DNA of 32,794 bases. Origin: Actinomycetota bacterium (GTDB lineage Bacteria; Actinomycetota; Thermoleophilia; Gaiellales; Gaiellaceae). The number at the start of each line of letters is the position of its first letter. Position 1 is the stretch's first letter. The notes beneath the pieces are model-generated. The model had not been told where the DNA came from and made no database searches. It saw only the letters and a program-made list of their open reading frames with translations. Made by a program: the position numbers and the translations under genes. Positions 1-7,890 of the stretch are shown here, piece after piece. Where the stretch lies: assembly GCA_020029595.1 (NCBI GenBank), contig JAIBJN010000014.1:1-32794 (forward strand). Reading direction: 5' to 3'.

Positions 1-566
1 CGCCCGTACTCCGCCGCCTGGGTCCCGCTCGCCACGGCGGCGTTCAGGAGTCGCGCACCGTCGAGATGGACGGCGAGGCCGTGGCTCCGCGCCTCGGCGA
101 CCACGGCGCGGACCTGCCCGAGCGGCCAGACGCGCCCGCCGCCGCCGTTGTGCGTGTTCTCCAGGCAGAGGAGGCGGGTCGGAGCCATGTGGAGGTCGGC
201 GCTCGGGTTCACGACCTCCCGCACTTGCTCGACCGTGAAGCGCCCGTCCGCGGCCTGGATCGACTTCATGACGAGGCCGGAATGGACGGCGGGACCGCCG
301 AGCTCGTAGCGGAAGATGTGCGCGAGGGCCTCGGCAACGACCTCGTCGCCGGGCTCTGTGAGAGCCCGAAGCGCGATCTGGTTCGCCATCGTCGCCGTCG
401 GGACGAAGACTGCCTCCTCCTGGCCGAGCAGCACCGCGCCGCGCTCTTCGAGCGCGATCACGGTCGGGTCCTCGCGCTTCTGCTCGTCGCCGACCACCGC
501 CTCGGCGATCGCGCGGCGCATCGCGGCGGTGGGCTGCGTGAGCGTGTCCGAGCGCAGGTCGATCAC
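1..566 (-). CDS. ltaE: Low-specificity L-threonine aldolase, C-terminus beyond window
   Basis: PLP-dependent aldolase that cleaves threonine or allo-threonine to glycine and acetaldehyde. The reverse-strand reading opens with VIDLRSDTLTQPT, the family's usual N-terminus, continues through a segment on PTATMANQIAL, and near the window edge shows HLDGARLLNA, which carries the conserved PLP-contacting Asp. The Schiff-base lysine lies beyond base 1, so about half the protein is missing. I prefer the GTG at 566 because family members begin right at the IDLRSDT motif and a TAGCCT hexamer ends seven bases upstream. An ATG at 572 is the alternative. It is divergent from rlmN. Glycine made here could feed the cleavage system encoded nearby, but that link is inference. 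Confidence 0.85.
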   Translation of the reverse strand, partial: MIDLRSDTLTQPTAAMRRAIAEAVVGDEQKREDPTVIALEERGAVLLGQEEAVFVPTATMANQIALRALTEPGDEVVAEALAHIFRYELGGPAVHSGLVMKSIQAADGRFTVEQVREVVNPSADLHMAPTRLLCLENTHNGGGGRVWPLGQVRAVVAEARSHGLAVHLDGARLLNAAVASGTQAAEYG

Positions 567-572
567 GTCCAT

Positions 573-592
573 CAGGCTACCGTGTGCCGGTC
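573..592. promoter_or_regulatory. Compact divergent promoter region of ltaE and rlmN
   Basis: Only 17-26 bases separate the two divergent starts and neither has a Shine-Dalgarno sequence. On the minus strand TAGCCT (579-574) sits seven bases before the ltaE GTG. On the plus strand TACCGT (578-583) sits nine bases before the rlmN ATG at 593. Both fit a TANNNT -10 box driving a leaderless transcript. No clear -35 is seen on either side. Confidence 0.4.
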
Positions 593-1573
593 ATGGATCT
601 CGACCTCCTCCAAGGAGCCGCAGACGCGCGCGGCGAGCCCGGCTATCGGGCCGCCCAGGTCTGGGAATGGGCGGCGCGGGGCGCCGGCGGCTACGACGAG
701 ATGACGAACCTCCCCGCGTCCCTCCGGGACGAGCTCGCGGTCGCCGTGCCCTTCTCCACCCTGACGCTCGAGGAGGAGGCGCGCTCGCGCGACGGGACGG
801 TGAAGGCGCTCTTTCGCACGGCCGACGGGCACCCGGTCGAGGCGGTCCTCATGCGCTACCGCGACGGCCGGCGCTCGCTCTGCCTCTCCTCCCAGTCGGG
901 TTGCCCGCTCACGTGCACGTTCTGCGCCACCGGGGCGATGCGGTTCGGCCGGAACCTGACAGCCTGGGAGATTCTCGACCAGGCCCTCCACTTCCGCCGA
1001 AGCGGGGAGCTGAACCACGCCGTCTTCATGGGCATGGGCGAGCCGATGCTCAATCTCGACAACGTCCTCTCTGCCGCACGGCGCCTCCCCGACATCGGCA
1101 TCACGCACAGGCGGACGACCGTCTCGACCGTCGGATGGCTGCCCGGGCTCCGGCGCTTCGTGGACGACGTCGAGGAGCCAATCCGCCTCGCGCTCTCCCT
1201 GCACGCGGCCGACGGCGCGCTCCGCTCCGAGCTCATGCCCGTCAACGACCGCCACCCGCTCGACGACGTGCTCGCCGAGTGCCGCCGGTACGTCGCCCTG
1301 CGAGGGCGGAAGGTCTTCGTCGAGTACGTCATGCTCGCCGGCGTCAACGACCGGGCCGAGCAGGCCCGCGCGCTTGCGCGCCTCCTCGGCCCGAAGACGT
1401 TCAAAGTGAACCTGATCCCGTACAACCCGACGGGGCGCTTCGAGGGCTCCTCGCGGAAGGCAATCGCGGCCTTCCGGGAAGCCCTGCTCGTGGCGGGCCT
1501 GCCGGCCACCGTGCGGCTCACCCGCGGCCGGGACATTGATGCCGCCTGCGGCCAGCTGGCGGCCGCGAGGTGA
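593..1573 (+). CDS. rlmN: 23S rRNA (adenine-C2)-methyltransferase RlmN, radical SAM
   Basis: Radical-SAM enzyme that methylates C2 of A2503 in 23S rRNA, and of A37 in some tRNAs. With the ATG at 593 the protein has 326 residues. The 4Fe-4S motif CX3CX2C is at C104, C108 and C111 (within GCPLTCTFCATG). The two methyl-transfer cysteines are also present: C97, seven residues before the cluster as in E. coli C118, and C319 in the C-terminal GRDIDAACGQ. GMGEPMLN is the SAM-binding motif. Keeping A-specific RlmN features rather than Cfr resistance features fits a housekeeping gene. A GTG at 584 would add three residues. Confidence 0.93.
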   Translation: MDLDLLQGAADARGEPGYRAAQVWEWAARGAGGYDEMTNLPASLRDELAVAVPFSTLTLEEEARSRDGTVKALFRTADGHPVEAVLMRYRDGRRSLCLSSQSGCPLTCTFCATGAMRFGRNLTAWEILDQALHFRRSGELNHAVFMGMGEPMLNLDNVLSAARRLPDIGITHRRTTVSTVGWLPGLRRFVDDVEEPIRLALSLHAADGALRSELMPVNDRHPLDDVLAECRRYVALRGRKVFVEYVMLAGVNDRAEQARALARLLGPKTFKVNLIPYNPTGRFEGSSRKAIAAFREALLVAGLPATVRLTRGRDIDAACGQLAAAR

Positions 1574-1599
1574 CGGGTATCCGAGTCCCGGCCCTGGGG

Positions 1600-2148
1600 C
1601 TAGCCGGCGGAGAGCTGCTGGACGAGCGCCGCGTGGCCGCCCTCGCGGGCAAAGTCGGCGGCGGTCCGACCGTCGTCGGCGGCGATCGTCGGGTCGGCGC
1701 CGTGCGCGAGGAGCAGCGCGACGACGGGCTCGTCCCCGTGCTGCGCGGCCGCGTGCAGCGGCGTGAAGCCGCCCTCATGCCGGGCGTTGGGATTGGCACC
1801 GCGCTCGACCAGGAGCGCGGCGGTCTCCTCCTCGCGGGCGGCGACGGCGCTCTGGAGCGGCGTCACCCGCAGTTCCTCGTTGCGGGCGACCACGTCGACG
1901 GGCGCGCCCCGCTCGACCAGGAGGCGCGCGGTCTCGGGCTGCCGGAAGAAGGCCGCGAGGTGGAGCGGCGTGAATCCGTCCTCTGCCCAGGCCTCGACGA
2001 GATCGGGATCCGCGTCGAGCAGCTCGCGGACGCGCTCGGTCCTCCCGACGGCGGCGGCCTCGAAGACGTCAAGCTCCGGGTCGCTCGCCAGGAGCTCGGC
2101 GACGCGCTCCTCATCGGCGCGGTAGACGGCTGCGAGCAGCTCACTCAA
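1600..2148 (-). CDS. Ankyrin-repeat protein
   Basis: A protein of 182 residues made almost wholly of ankyrin-type helix-turn-helix repeats. Clear repeat starts are DGFTPLHLAAFFRQPETARLL, LRVTPLQSAVAAREEETAALL and GGFTPLHAAAQHGDEPVVALL, each followed by LxxGA. Degenerate repeats lie at both ends. There is no signal peptide or catalytic domain, so it is probably a cytoplasmic protein-binding scaffold; the partner is unknown. The TTG start at 2148 overlaps the end of the cupin remnant by eight bases, which makes this the last gene of the gcv operon. A bacterial ankyrin protein behind glycine cleavage genes is unusual, and the sequence itself suggests no metabolic role. Confidence 0.85.
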   Translation of the reverse strand: MSELLAAVYRADEERVAELLASDPELDVFEAAAVGRTERVRELLDADPDLVEAWAEDGFTPLHLAAFFRQPETARLLVERGAPVDVVARNEELRVTPLQSAVAAREEETAALLVERGANPNARHEGGFTPLHAAAQHGDEPVVALLLAHGADPTIAADDGRTAADFAREGGHAALVQQLSAG

Positions 2149-2384
2149 GGAACGTGTCCTCGTCCGCGTACTGCGGCGCGCAGCAGCAGTGGAAGCGGAG
2201 CTGGCCGCTCTCGTCCGCCCGGATCTCGTGCCACGCGCGCGGGGGGATCAAGATCGCGTCGTTCGGACCCACCCGGCGCCGTTCCTCGTCGACCTCCATC
2301 TCGCCCGCGCCTTCCAGCACCACGTAGATCTCCTCCGTCGACCGTCGTGAACGCCTGCGGGTGATCGCGGCTCCGAACTTCCAT
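2141..2384 (-). pseudogene. Small cupin protein with frameshifting internal deletion
   Basis: The ATG at 2384 overlaps the preceding HEAT gene's TGA by one base and opens a frame reading MEVRSRDHPQAFTTVDG. The cupin then continues in a different frame as RSTEEIYVVLEGAGEMEV, through IPPRAWHEI and CCCAPQYADEDTFLE, to a TGA at 2141. Small cupins of this type usually have about 30-40 more residues in between, including the HxH metal-binding motif; these are absent. The N-terminal TTVDG and the downstream RSTEE are encoded by the same ten bases, CGGTCGACGG, in two frames. This is what a deletion between two short direct repeats would leave. A GTG at 2323 could start a 60-residue stub. An assembly collapse would look identical. 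Confidence 0.75.
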
Positions 2385-3304
2385 CACGCCTCCTCTCGAA
2401 CCTTGTCGAGCTCCGCCCGGCAGGCGGCGCGACACGCGTTGTCCGGGGCCGCCTCAGCGGCGTCACGAAGCGCGTCGAGTGTCGCCTCCGTCCCGAGTAT
2501 TCGGGCCGCCGCGGCAAGTGCGGGAAGGTCGTCATGGTCGTGACCGCGCAGCCCGGCGACGACGGCCGTCTCGTTACCCCTGAGGACGTGCGACGCCGCC
2601 AGAGCCGCGCTCCGCTCGTCCGGCAGCTCCGCCGTCTCGGCACGCTCCTCGATGACGCCGAGCGAGGCGCCGTCGCCGACTTGGGCGAGCGCCCAGGCGG
2701 CCGCGATCCGCTCGGCCGCGTCGGCGGAGTGCAAGCGCCGACGCAGATCGGGCACGACCGCCCGCGCGGCCTCCGGACCGAGCTCGAGAAGCGCAGCGAG
2801 GGCAGCGTCGCGAACCTCGCGATCGCGGTCGCGCGTCAGCGAGAGGACGAGCCGCTCCCCGCCGTCCCCCAGGATCTCCGCCGCCGCGCCGGGAACCCAG
2901 GCGCGGACGCGGCGGCTCTCGTGGCGCGAGAGCTCGTCGAGGACGAGCGCGGCTCTTCCGGGCTCGTCTCGAAGAACATTCGTCTCCCGCTCGACCTCAG
3001 CTTCTCCCTCCGGCCCGGCCTCGAGCGCAGCGGCGATGGTGTCCGCCCGGTCATCCCGCCACAGGCGCTCGAGACGGGCCAACGTGCGTCGCGTCCAGCC
3101 CTTCTCCGCAAAGCGGCGACGGACCGCCTCCTGGAAGTCCTCCTCGTCCGCGGCGCGCTCGAGCAGCACCTGCTGCAGGAGCGGCCGCCCCTCGGGCCCG
3201 AGCTCCTCGGCCAGGCGCTCGACGGCCGACACGAACGTGTCTCCCTCGTGGGCCTCGGCGAGCGCGTCCACACGCGCACCGATCTGCTCCTTGGCTGCGG
3301 TCAC
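2384..3304 (-). CDS. HEAT-repeat protein
   Basis: A protein of 306 residues, rich in Ala, Glu, Arg and Leu. The N-terminal half is helical and acidic. The C-terminal half holds HEAT-like helical pairs such as DREVRDAALAALLELGPEA and AAERIAAAWALAQVGD, around residues 130-290. HEAT solenoids bind proteins or cofactors and are not themselves catalytic; I cannot name the partner. The GTG start overlaps the gcvPB stop as GTGA, and its own stop overlaps the cupin start as TGATG, so it is translated as part of the gcv operon. Helical-repeat proteins of this sort can act in assembly or lyase roles, but nothing here decides that. Confidence 0.8.
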   Translation of the reverse strand: MTAAKEQIGARVDALAEAHEGDTFVSAVERLAEELGPEGRPLLQQVLLERAADEEDFQEAVRRRFAEKGWTRRTLARLERLWRDDRADTIAAALEAGPEGEAEVERETNVLRDEPGRAALVLDELSRHESRRVRAWVPGAAAEILGDGGERLVLSLTRDRDREVRDAALAALLELGPEAARAVVPDLRRRLHSADAAERIAAAWALAQVGDGASLGVIEERAETAELPDERSAALAASHVLRGNETAVVAGLRGHDHDDLPALAAAARILGTEATLDALRDAAEAAPDNACRAACRAELDKVREEA

Positions 3305-4800
3305 GCGCCTTTCTGCACCTCGACCGCTTTGCCCTCGGCCGGGGCCTGCCCAAGGTCGGGATGCTGCTCGAACCCGTACTTGACGACCGCGCGCTTGGCC
3401 GCCTTCACCTCGTCGAGCCGGCGCACGGGCCGCCGATGCGGGGCGTCCCTGATGATCGCCGGGGCGGACGCGGCCTCGGCCGCGATTGCCCGCAGCGCGT
3501 CCACGAACGCGTCCAGCGTCTCCTTCGCCTCGGTCTCCGTCGGCTCGATCATGAGCGCCTCGGGAACGATGAGCGGGAAGTAGATCGTCGGCGGATGGAC
3601 CCCGTAGTCCATGAGCCGCTTCGCCACGTCGAGGGCCGTGATCCCGTGCACCCGCTTGAGGTTCCGCGCCGAGAGCACAAACTCATGCATGCACAGTCGG
3701 TCGAACGGGAGGTCGTAGACGTCCTTGAGCCTCGCGAGCAGGTAGTTCGCGTTCAGAACGGCCGCCTCGGACATTTCGCGCAGCCCCGGCCCGTACGAGC
3801 GAATGAAGGCGTACGAGCGCACGAAGACGCCGAACGGGCCGCAGAAGCCGCGGACCTTTCCGATCGTCTGCGGCCGGTCGTAGTCGAGCCGGAACGCGTC
3901 GCTCTCCCGGACGATCGCCGGCACCGGCAGAAACGGTTCGAGGACGTCGCGCACCGCGATCGGACCGCCCCCGGGCCCGCCGCCACCGTGCGGCTGCGAG
4001 AACGTCTTGTGCAGATTGATGTGGACGATGTCGAAGCCCATGTCGCCGGGCCGCGAGATCCCGCAGACGGCGTTCAGGTTCGCGCCGTCGTAGTAGAGGA
4101 GCGCGCCGGCGTCGTGGAAGATCGCGGACACCTCCTCGATGTGCTCGTCGAAAAGGCCGAGGGTGGATGGGTTCGTGAGCATGAGGCCCGCCGTCCGCTC
4201 GTCGACCTTTGCCCGCAGGTCGGCGAGGTCGAGGTTGCCACGGTCGTCGGTCCCCACCCTCTGGAGCTCGAACCCGGCCATGGCGACGCTGGCCGGATTC
4301 GTGCCGTGGGCCGTGTCCGCCGTCATGACGACGCGCCGTTGGTCGGCCTCGCCGCGATCGGCGAAGTACACGCGCATGAGCATGAGGCCCGTGAGCTCGC
4401 CCTGCGAGCCCGCAGCGGGCTGGAGCGAGACTGCGTGCAGCCCGCAGACCTCGGCGAGGATCTCCTGGAGCCGCCACATGAGCTCGAGCGCCCCTTGCGA
4501 GGCCTCTTCCTCCTGGTAGGGATGGAGATCGCGGAAGCCGGGGAGGCTGACCACCCGCTCGTTCACCCGCGGGTTGTGCTTCATCGTGCAGGAGCCGAGG
4601 GGGTAGAAGCCGGTATCGACGCCGAAGTTTCGGTCGGCGAGGGCCGTGAAGTGACGAACCAGGTCGGGCTCGGAGATCTCGGGCAGGCGCGGCGGCGTGC
4701 GGCGCCGGAGCTCCTCCGGCACGTCGGCCTTCGGGAGCTCGTAACGCGGCAGCGACCCAGCCCGGCGCCCGGGCTTGGACTTCTCGAAGATGAGCTTCAC
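3301..4800 (-). CDS. gcvPB: Glycine dehydrogenase (decarboxylating) subunit 2
   Basis: C-terminal half of the split P protein of the glycine cleavage system. With GcvPA it binds PLP, decarboxylates glycine and passes the aminomethyl group to lipoylated GcvH. The protein has 499 residues, normal for the family. The PLP lysine is K265 in HINLHKTFSQPHGGGGPG, followed by the Gly-rich loop. TADTAHGTNPAS (residues 160-171) and LMLTNPSTLG (206-215) are also typical. The GTG start overlaps the gcvPA stop as GTGA, and the downstream HEAT gene overlaps its stop. A split P protein encoded as PA then PB is common in Actinobacteria and Firmicutes. Confidence 0.96.
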   Translation of the reverse strand: MKLIFEKSKPGRRAGSLPRYELPKADVPEELRRRTPPRLPEISEPDLVRHFTALADRNFGVDTGFYPLGSCTMKHNPRVNERVVSLPGFRDLHPYQEEEASQGALELMWRLQEILAEVCGLHAVSLQPAAGSQGELTGLMLMRVYFADRGEADQRRVVMTADTAHGTNPASVAMAGFELQRVGTDDRGNLDLADLRAKVDERTAGLMLTNPSTLGLFDEHIEEVSAIFHDAGALLYYDGANLNAVCGISRPGDMGFDIVHINLHKTFSQPHGGGGPGGGPIAVRDVLEPFLPVPAIVRESDAFRLDYDRPQTIGKVRGFCGPFGVFVRSYAFIRSYGPGLREMSEAAVLNANYLLARLKDVYDLPFDRLCMHEFVLSARNLKRVHGITALDVAKRLMDYGVHPPTIYFPLIVPEALMIEPTETEAKETLDAFVDALRAIAAEAASAPAIIRDAPHRRPVRRLDEVKAAKRAVVKYGFEQHPDLGQAPAEGKAVEVQKGA

Positions 4801-6128
4801 CGCGTCACCTCGCCGAGGACATCGGCCAACCGGTCGATCTCCGCCGGCGTGCGCTTCTCCGTGACGGCGACGAGGAGCGCGTCGTCAAGCCCCGCGTAGT
4901 CGCGCCCGAGCGCGTAGCCCGGATGGACGCCCCCGGCGCGCGCCTCGCGCACGACCTCTTTCGCGCTCCGTCCGACGCGAACGGCAAACTCCTTGAACGT
5001 TGTCTGCTCCGGAAACACCAGCGGGAGCCCGAGCCGGTCCTTGGCGTACTCGCCGAGGGCCATGCAGGTCTCCCCCAGCTCGCGGAGGCCCTGCGGACCC
5101 AGCCAGGAGAGGTGGACGAGGCCGGCAAGTGCCAGAAGCGTCTGGTTCGTTGTGATGTTCGACGTCGCCTTCTCTCGCCGGATGTGCTGCTCACGCGTCT
5201 GCAGGGTCAGGACATAGCCGCGCTCACCCCGAAGGTCCGTCGTCTCGCCGACGATCCGTCCCGGCATTCGGCGGATGAAGTCCGAACGCGCGGCGATGAA
5301 CCCGTAGTGCGGACCGCCGTACGCCTGGTAGTTCCCTGCGCTCTGGCCTTCCCCGATCGCAAGCGCGCACCCGTACGCTCCGGGCGCCTCGAGCACCCCC
5401 AGGGAGGCGAGATCCGCATGCGCCACCGGAAGCGCCCCGGCGTCATTCGCGGCAGCGGCCAGATCGGGCGCGGGCTCGAGGCAGCCGAAGAAGTTCGGCT
5501 GCTGGAAGATGACGCACGCCGCGTCGGCGGAGGCCTCGCGAAGCTCGTCCGGATCGGTGACGCCGCCGTGGTGAGGAACCTCGACGACCTCCAGGCCGAA
5601 GCCGGGGGCATAGGTCTTCACGACCTGGCGCACCTGCGGGTTGAGCGTCTCGCAGAGGACGACCCTCTCGCGGCCGGTCGCGTGCTTGGCGACGAAGCAG
5701 GCGTCGGCGGCGACGGTGGTTCCGTCGTAGCCGGAGGCGTTGGACACGTCCATTCCCGTCAGCTCGCAGATCACCGTCTGGTACTCGAAGATCGCCTGGA
5801 GGACTCCCTGGCTCATCTCCGGCTGGTACGGCGTGTAGGCGGTCAAGAACTCTCCGCGTGAGAGGACCGCGTCGACCACCGCGGGCACGTAGTGGTCGTA
5901 GATACCAGCGCCCAGGAAGGACAGCTCCTTCCCGGCGTCGACGTTCCGTGCGGCGAGCTCGCTCAGATGGGCGACGAGCTCGGGCTCTGACAGAGCGGGC
6001 TCGAGGTCGAGCTCGCGGCGGAAGCGAACACCCTCGGGAATGTCGCGGAAGAGCTCGTCCACCGAGGCGACGCCCACGGCGGCCAGCATGGCCTCGCGGT
6101 CCGCGTCGGTCAGTGAAAGATAGCCCAC
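4797..6128 (-). CDS. gcvPA: Glycine dehydrogenase (decarboxylating) subunit 1
   Basis: N-terminal half of the split P protein, partner of GcvPB in the glycine decarboxylation step. I place the start at GTG 6128, reading MGYLSLTDADREAML. This lies just after the gcvH stop with a GAGGAG about eleven bases upstream, and gives 443 residues, the usual length. The open frame continues upstream to 6221, but that part overlaps gcvH and has shadow-like composition. Family signatures are FLGAGIYDHYVP, TAYTPYQPEMSQG, ASGYDGTTVAAD and YGGPHYGF. The stop overlaps the gcvPB start. Confidence 0.95.
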   Translation of the reverse strand: MGYLSLTDADREAMLAAVGVASVDELFRDIPEGVRFRRELDLEPALSEPELVAHLSELAARNVDAGKELSFLGAGIYDHYVPAVVDAVLSRGEFLTAYTPYQPEMSQGVLQAIFEYQTVICELTGMDVSNASGYDGTTVAADACFVAKHATGRERVVLCETLNPQVRQVVKTYAPGFGLEVVEVPHHGGVTDPDELREASADAACVIFQQPNFFGCLEPAPDLAAAANDAGALPVAHADLASLGVLEAPGAYGCALAIGEGQSAGNYQAYGGPHYGFIAARSDFIRRMPGRIVGETTDLRGERGYVLTLQTREQHIRREKATSNITTNQTLLALAGLVHLSWLGPQGLRELGETCMALGEYAKDRLGLPLVFPEQTTFKEFAVRVGRSAKEVVREARAGGVHPGYALGRDYAGLDDALLVAVTEKRTPAEIDRLADVLGEVTR

Positions 6129-6135
6129 CGGCCGC

Positions 6136-6531
6136 TCACTGCTCCTCGAGGAGCTTCCGGTAGGCCTCCGAGTCCAAGAGCTCGTCCACCTCGTCCGGGC
6201 TCGACAGGCGGATGCGCACAAGCCAGCCCTCCTCGTAGGGGTTGGCGTTGATCGTCTCCGGCTCGTCGACAGCCTTCGCGTTGATCTCGACCACCTCGCC
6301 CGACAGCGGGGCGATCACCTCGGAGACCGCCTTCACCGACTCGACCTCGCCGTAGCTCTCGTCCTTGGCAACCGACGACCCTTCCTCGGGCGGCTCGAAG
6401 TGAACGAGCTCGCCGAGCGCGTCCTGCGCGTACCACGTGATCCCGAGTGTCGCGGTGTCGCCCTCGATGCGAGCCCAGTCGTGCTCGGCGTGGTATCGGA
6501 GGTCGTCGGGGTAGCTCTCTTCCGCAGCCAC
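6136..6531 (-). CDS. gcvH: Glycine cleavage system H protein
   Basis: Lipoyl carrier protein that shuttles the aminomethyl group from the P to the T protein and the reduced lipoate to the L protein. The start is GTG 6531 (VAAEESYPDDLRYHAEHDWA), whose G is also the last base of the gcvT TAG stop. The protein has 131 residues, the family norm. The lipoylated residue is K67 in VESVKAVSEV. The DDLRYHAEHDWARIEGD opening and the NANPYEEGWLVRI segment are typical. No lpdA (L protein) or lipoate ligase gene is in the window, so those must be encoded elsewhere. Confidence 0.96.
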   Translation of the reverse strand: MAAEESYPDDLRYHAEHDWARIEGDTATLGITWYAQDALGELVHFEPPEEGSSVAKDESYGEVESVKAVSEVIAPLSGEVVEINAKAVDEPETINANPYEEGWLVRIRLSSPDEVDELLDSEAYRKLLEEQ

Positions 6532-7562
6532 TAGCGCTCCTCTCGCTTGTAGAACGGCTTCGGGACGATACGCGCCCGGCGTAGCCGACCGCGCAGGTCG
6601 ATCGTGATCTCCGTGCCCGGGTCCGCGAGCCTCGCCGCCACGTACCCGAGCGCGATCCCGATCCCGAGCGTCGGGGAGAGCGTGCCCGAGGTAACCTCGC
6701 CCCCCTCGGCTATCGCCATGCCGGCGCGGGGAATGCCGGCATCCTCCATGACAAAGGCGACCAGCTTCTCCTCGGGGCCCTCGTCCTTCTGGCGGCGGAG
6801 CCTCTCCACGCCAGGAAAGTCCTTGGCAAGCGCGCAGGCCCAGCCGAGCCCGGCCTCGATCGGCGTGCGCTCGGGCGAGATGTCGTTTCCGTGGAGCGGA
6901 TAGCAGACCTCGAGGCGAAGCGTGTCGCGTGCGCCGAGGCCACACGGTGCGATCCCGCGCTCGAGAATCGCATCCCAGAGGCGGGGCGCGTCTTCTGGAA
7001 CGCAGCCGAGCTCGCAGCCTCGCTCCCCGGTGTAACCGGTCCCGGCGACGAAGCACCGAACTCCGAGGACGTCGACGCCCTCTCGGAAGGTAAACGGCTC
7101 GATCTCGACCTCCAGCCGCTCGAGCGCCTCCGGGCCCTGGACCGCAAGCAGCGCCCACCCGTTCGACACGTTCTCGGCCTCGGGAAGCGCACCGTCATCG
7201 ACATCGACGTTTCCGGCGTTGACGACGAGCAGGTAGTCGTCGCGCTCCCGCCGGTAGGCGATGAGGTCGTCGACGATCCCGCCCCTGTCGTTTGTGAGGA
7301 GCGTGTATTGCGCCTGCCCCGACTCGATTCGGTCGAGGTCGTTCGAGAGACGCGCCTGCAGGTATTCGCGCGCGCCCTCGCCGACCATCCGCAGCTCGCC
7401 CATGTGGGACACGTCGAAGACCCCGGCGCTCGTCCGCACCGCCCGGTGCTCCTCGCCGATGCCGGCGTACTGGACCGGCATCTCCCAACCGGCAAAGGGA
7501 ACGAGGCGCGCGCCGAGTGCGGCATGTCGCTCGTACAGAGGCGTGCGCCGGAGCGTCTGCAC
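6531..7562 (-). CDS. gcvT: Aminomethyltransferase (glycine cleavage T protein)
   Basis: Folate-dependent T protein that takes the aminomethyl group from GcvH, releases ammonia and makes 5,10-methylene-tetrahydrofolate. The protein has 343 residues, slightly under the usual 360 or so. Visible signatures are PFAGWEMPVQY, GVFDVSHMGE, the GGIVDDLIAY loop with the catalytic-site Asp, AGTGYTGERGCEL and TSGTLSPTLGIGIALGYV. The stretch between VVNAGN and WALLAVQGP is short compared with relatives I know, so a small in-frame loss is possible there. It is the first gene of the gcv operon. The GTG start has no Shine-Dalgarno sequence but a TAGGAT box nine bases upstream. Confidence 0.95.
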   Translation of the reverse strand: MQTLRRTPLYERHAALGARLVPFAGWEMPVQYAGIGEEHRAVRTSAGVFDVSHMGELRMVGEGAREYLQARLSNDLDRIESGQAQYTLLTNDRGGIVDDLIAYRRERDDYLLVVNAGNVDVDDGALPEAENVSNGWALLAVQGPEALERLEVEIEPFTFREGVDVLGVRCFVAGTGYTGERGCELGCVPEDAPRLWDAILERGIAPCGLGARDTLRLEVCYPLHGNDISPERTPIEAGLGWACALAKDFPGVERLRRQKDEGPEEKLVAFVMEDAGIPRAGMAIAEGGEVTSGTLSPTLGIGIALGYVAARLADPGTEITIDLRGRLRRARIVPKPFYKREER

Positions 7563-7571
7563 CGGGCCGGA

Positions 7572-7577
7572 ATCCTA
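7572..7577 (-). promoter_or_regulatory. Candidate -10 box of the gcv operon (TAGGAT)
   Basis: TAGGAT matches the TANNAT pattern and ends nine bases before the gcvT GTG. This placement would give a leaderless or near-leaderless mRNA. No TTGACA-like -35 is seen at 16-18 bases. I see no glycine-riboswitch core in the upstream stretch. Confidence 0.35.
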
Positions 7578-7603
7578 CCGTCAGAACCCGCTCCAGGGGC
7601 CGC

Positions 7604-7673
7604 CCGCGGGCCTCCCTCCGCTTCGAGCGTAGCGAGGAAAGGCGCACCCGTGGCGCGCGGACCGTGCCGGGAA
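7604..7673 (-). repeat. Intergenic repeat copy A, upstream of gcvT
   Basis: On the plus strand it begins CCGCGGGCCTCCCTCC and ends near GCGCGGACCGTGCC. Aligned without gaps to copy B (19288-19357, opposite strand), I count about 51 of 70 positions identical by eye. Read on the minus strand, towards gcvT, it holds TACGCT followed by GCGGAGGGAGGC. The outer blocks are the best conserved. Confidence 0.6.
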
Positions 7674-7877
7674 TCAGACGAGCTCGAACCGGGCGGTGAA
7701 GTGGCGCAGCACCGGGGCCTCGTAGGTGATTCGAAGCCCCTTGATCGACGCCCCGTCCGCGAGCACCTCCGCGCCGCCGCGCCGGCGGCGTGCTCGAGCT
7801 GCCGCGACGTATAGACCCGCCGCGGCACCGCCAGCCGGGCGGATCGGCTCGACCATCTTGATCCGGAACGGCTCGCG
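7674..7877 (-). pseudogene. Remnant of a tryptophanase/tyrosine phenol-lyase family gene
   Basis: The reverse strand reads REPFRIKMVEPIR, which matches the N-terminus of TnaA and Tpl proteins. It is followed at once, in another frame, by RLAVPRRVYTSRQLEHAA, then back in the first frame by EVLADGASIKGLRITYEAP and VLRHFTARFELV and a stop. These last segments are the C-terminus of the same family (E. coli TnaA: RLTIPRATYT..., IKGLTFTYEPKVLRHFTA). Everything between, roughly 380 residues including the PLP lysine, is gone. A second, one-base frameshift sits in a GC-only run. Such enzymes split tryptophan or tyrosine to indole or phenol, pyruvate and ammonia. This copy cannot be active. A 60-residue open frame from ATG 7856 is part of the remnant, not a separate gene. 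Confidence 0.8.
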
Positions 7878-7890
7878 AGCGGCGCGCGTG

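Noticed and set aside
3361-4899. Plus-strand 512-codon frame opposite gcvPB
   Set aside because: Antisense shadow of gcvPB; composition dominated by Arg, Glu and Val with no recognisable fold.
6129-6221. Longer N-terminus for gcvPA starting at 6221
   Set aside because: That region overlaps gcvH and reads as low-complexity Ser/Arg/Thr; GTG 6128 matches family length and has a ribosome-binding site.
7563-7673. Glycine riboswitch before gcvT
   Set aside because: Such elements often precede gcv operons, but I could not find the conserved core on this stretch; it holds repeat copy A and a -10-like box.
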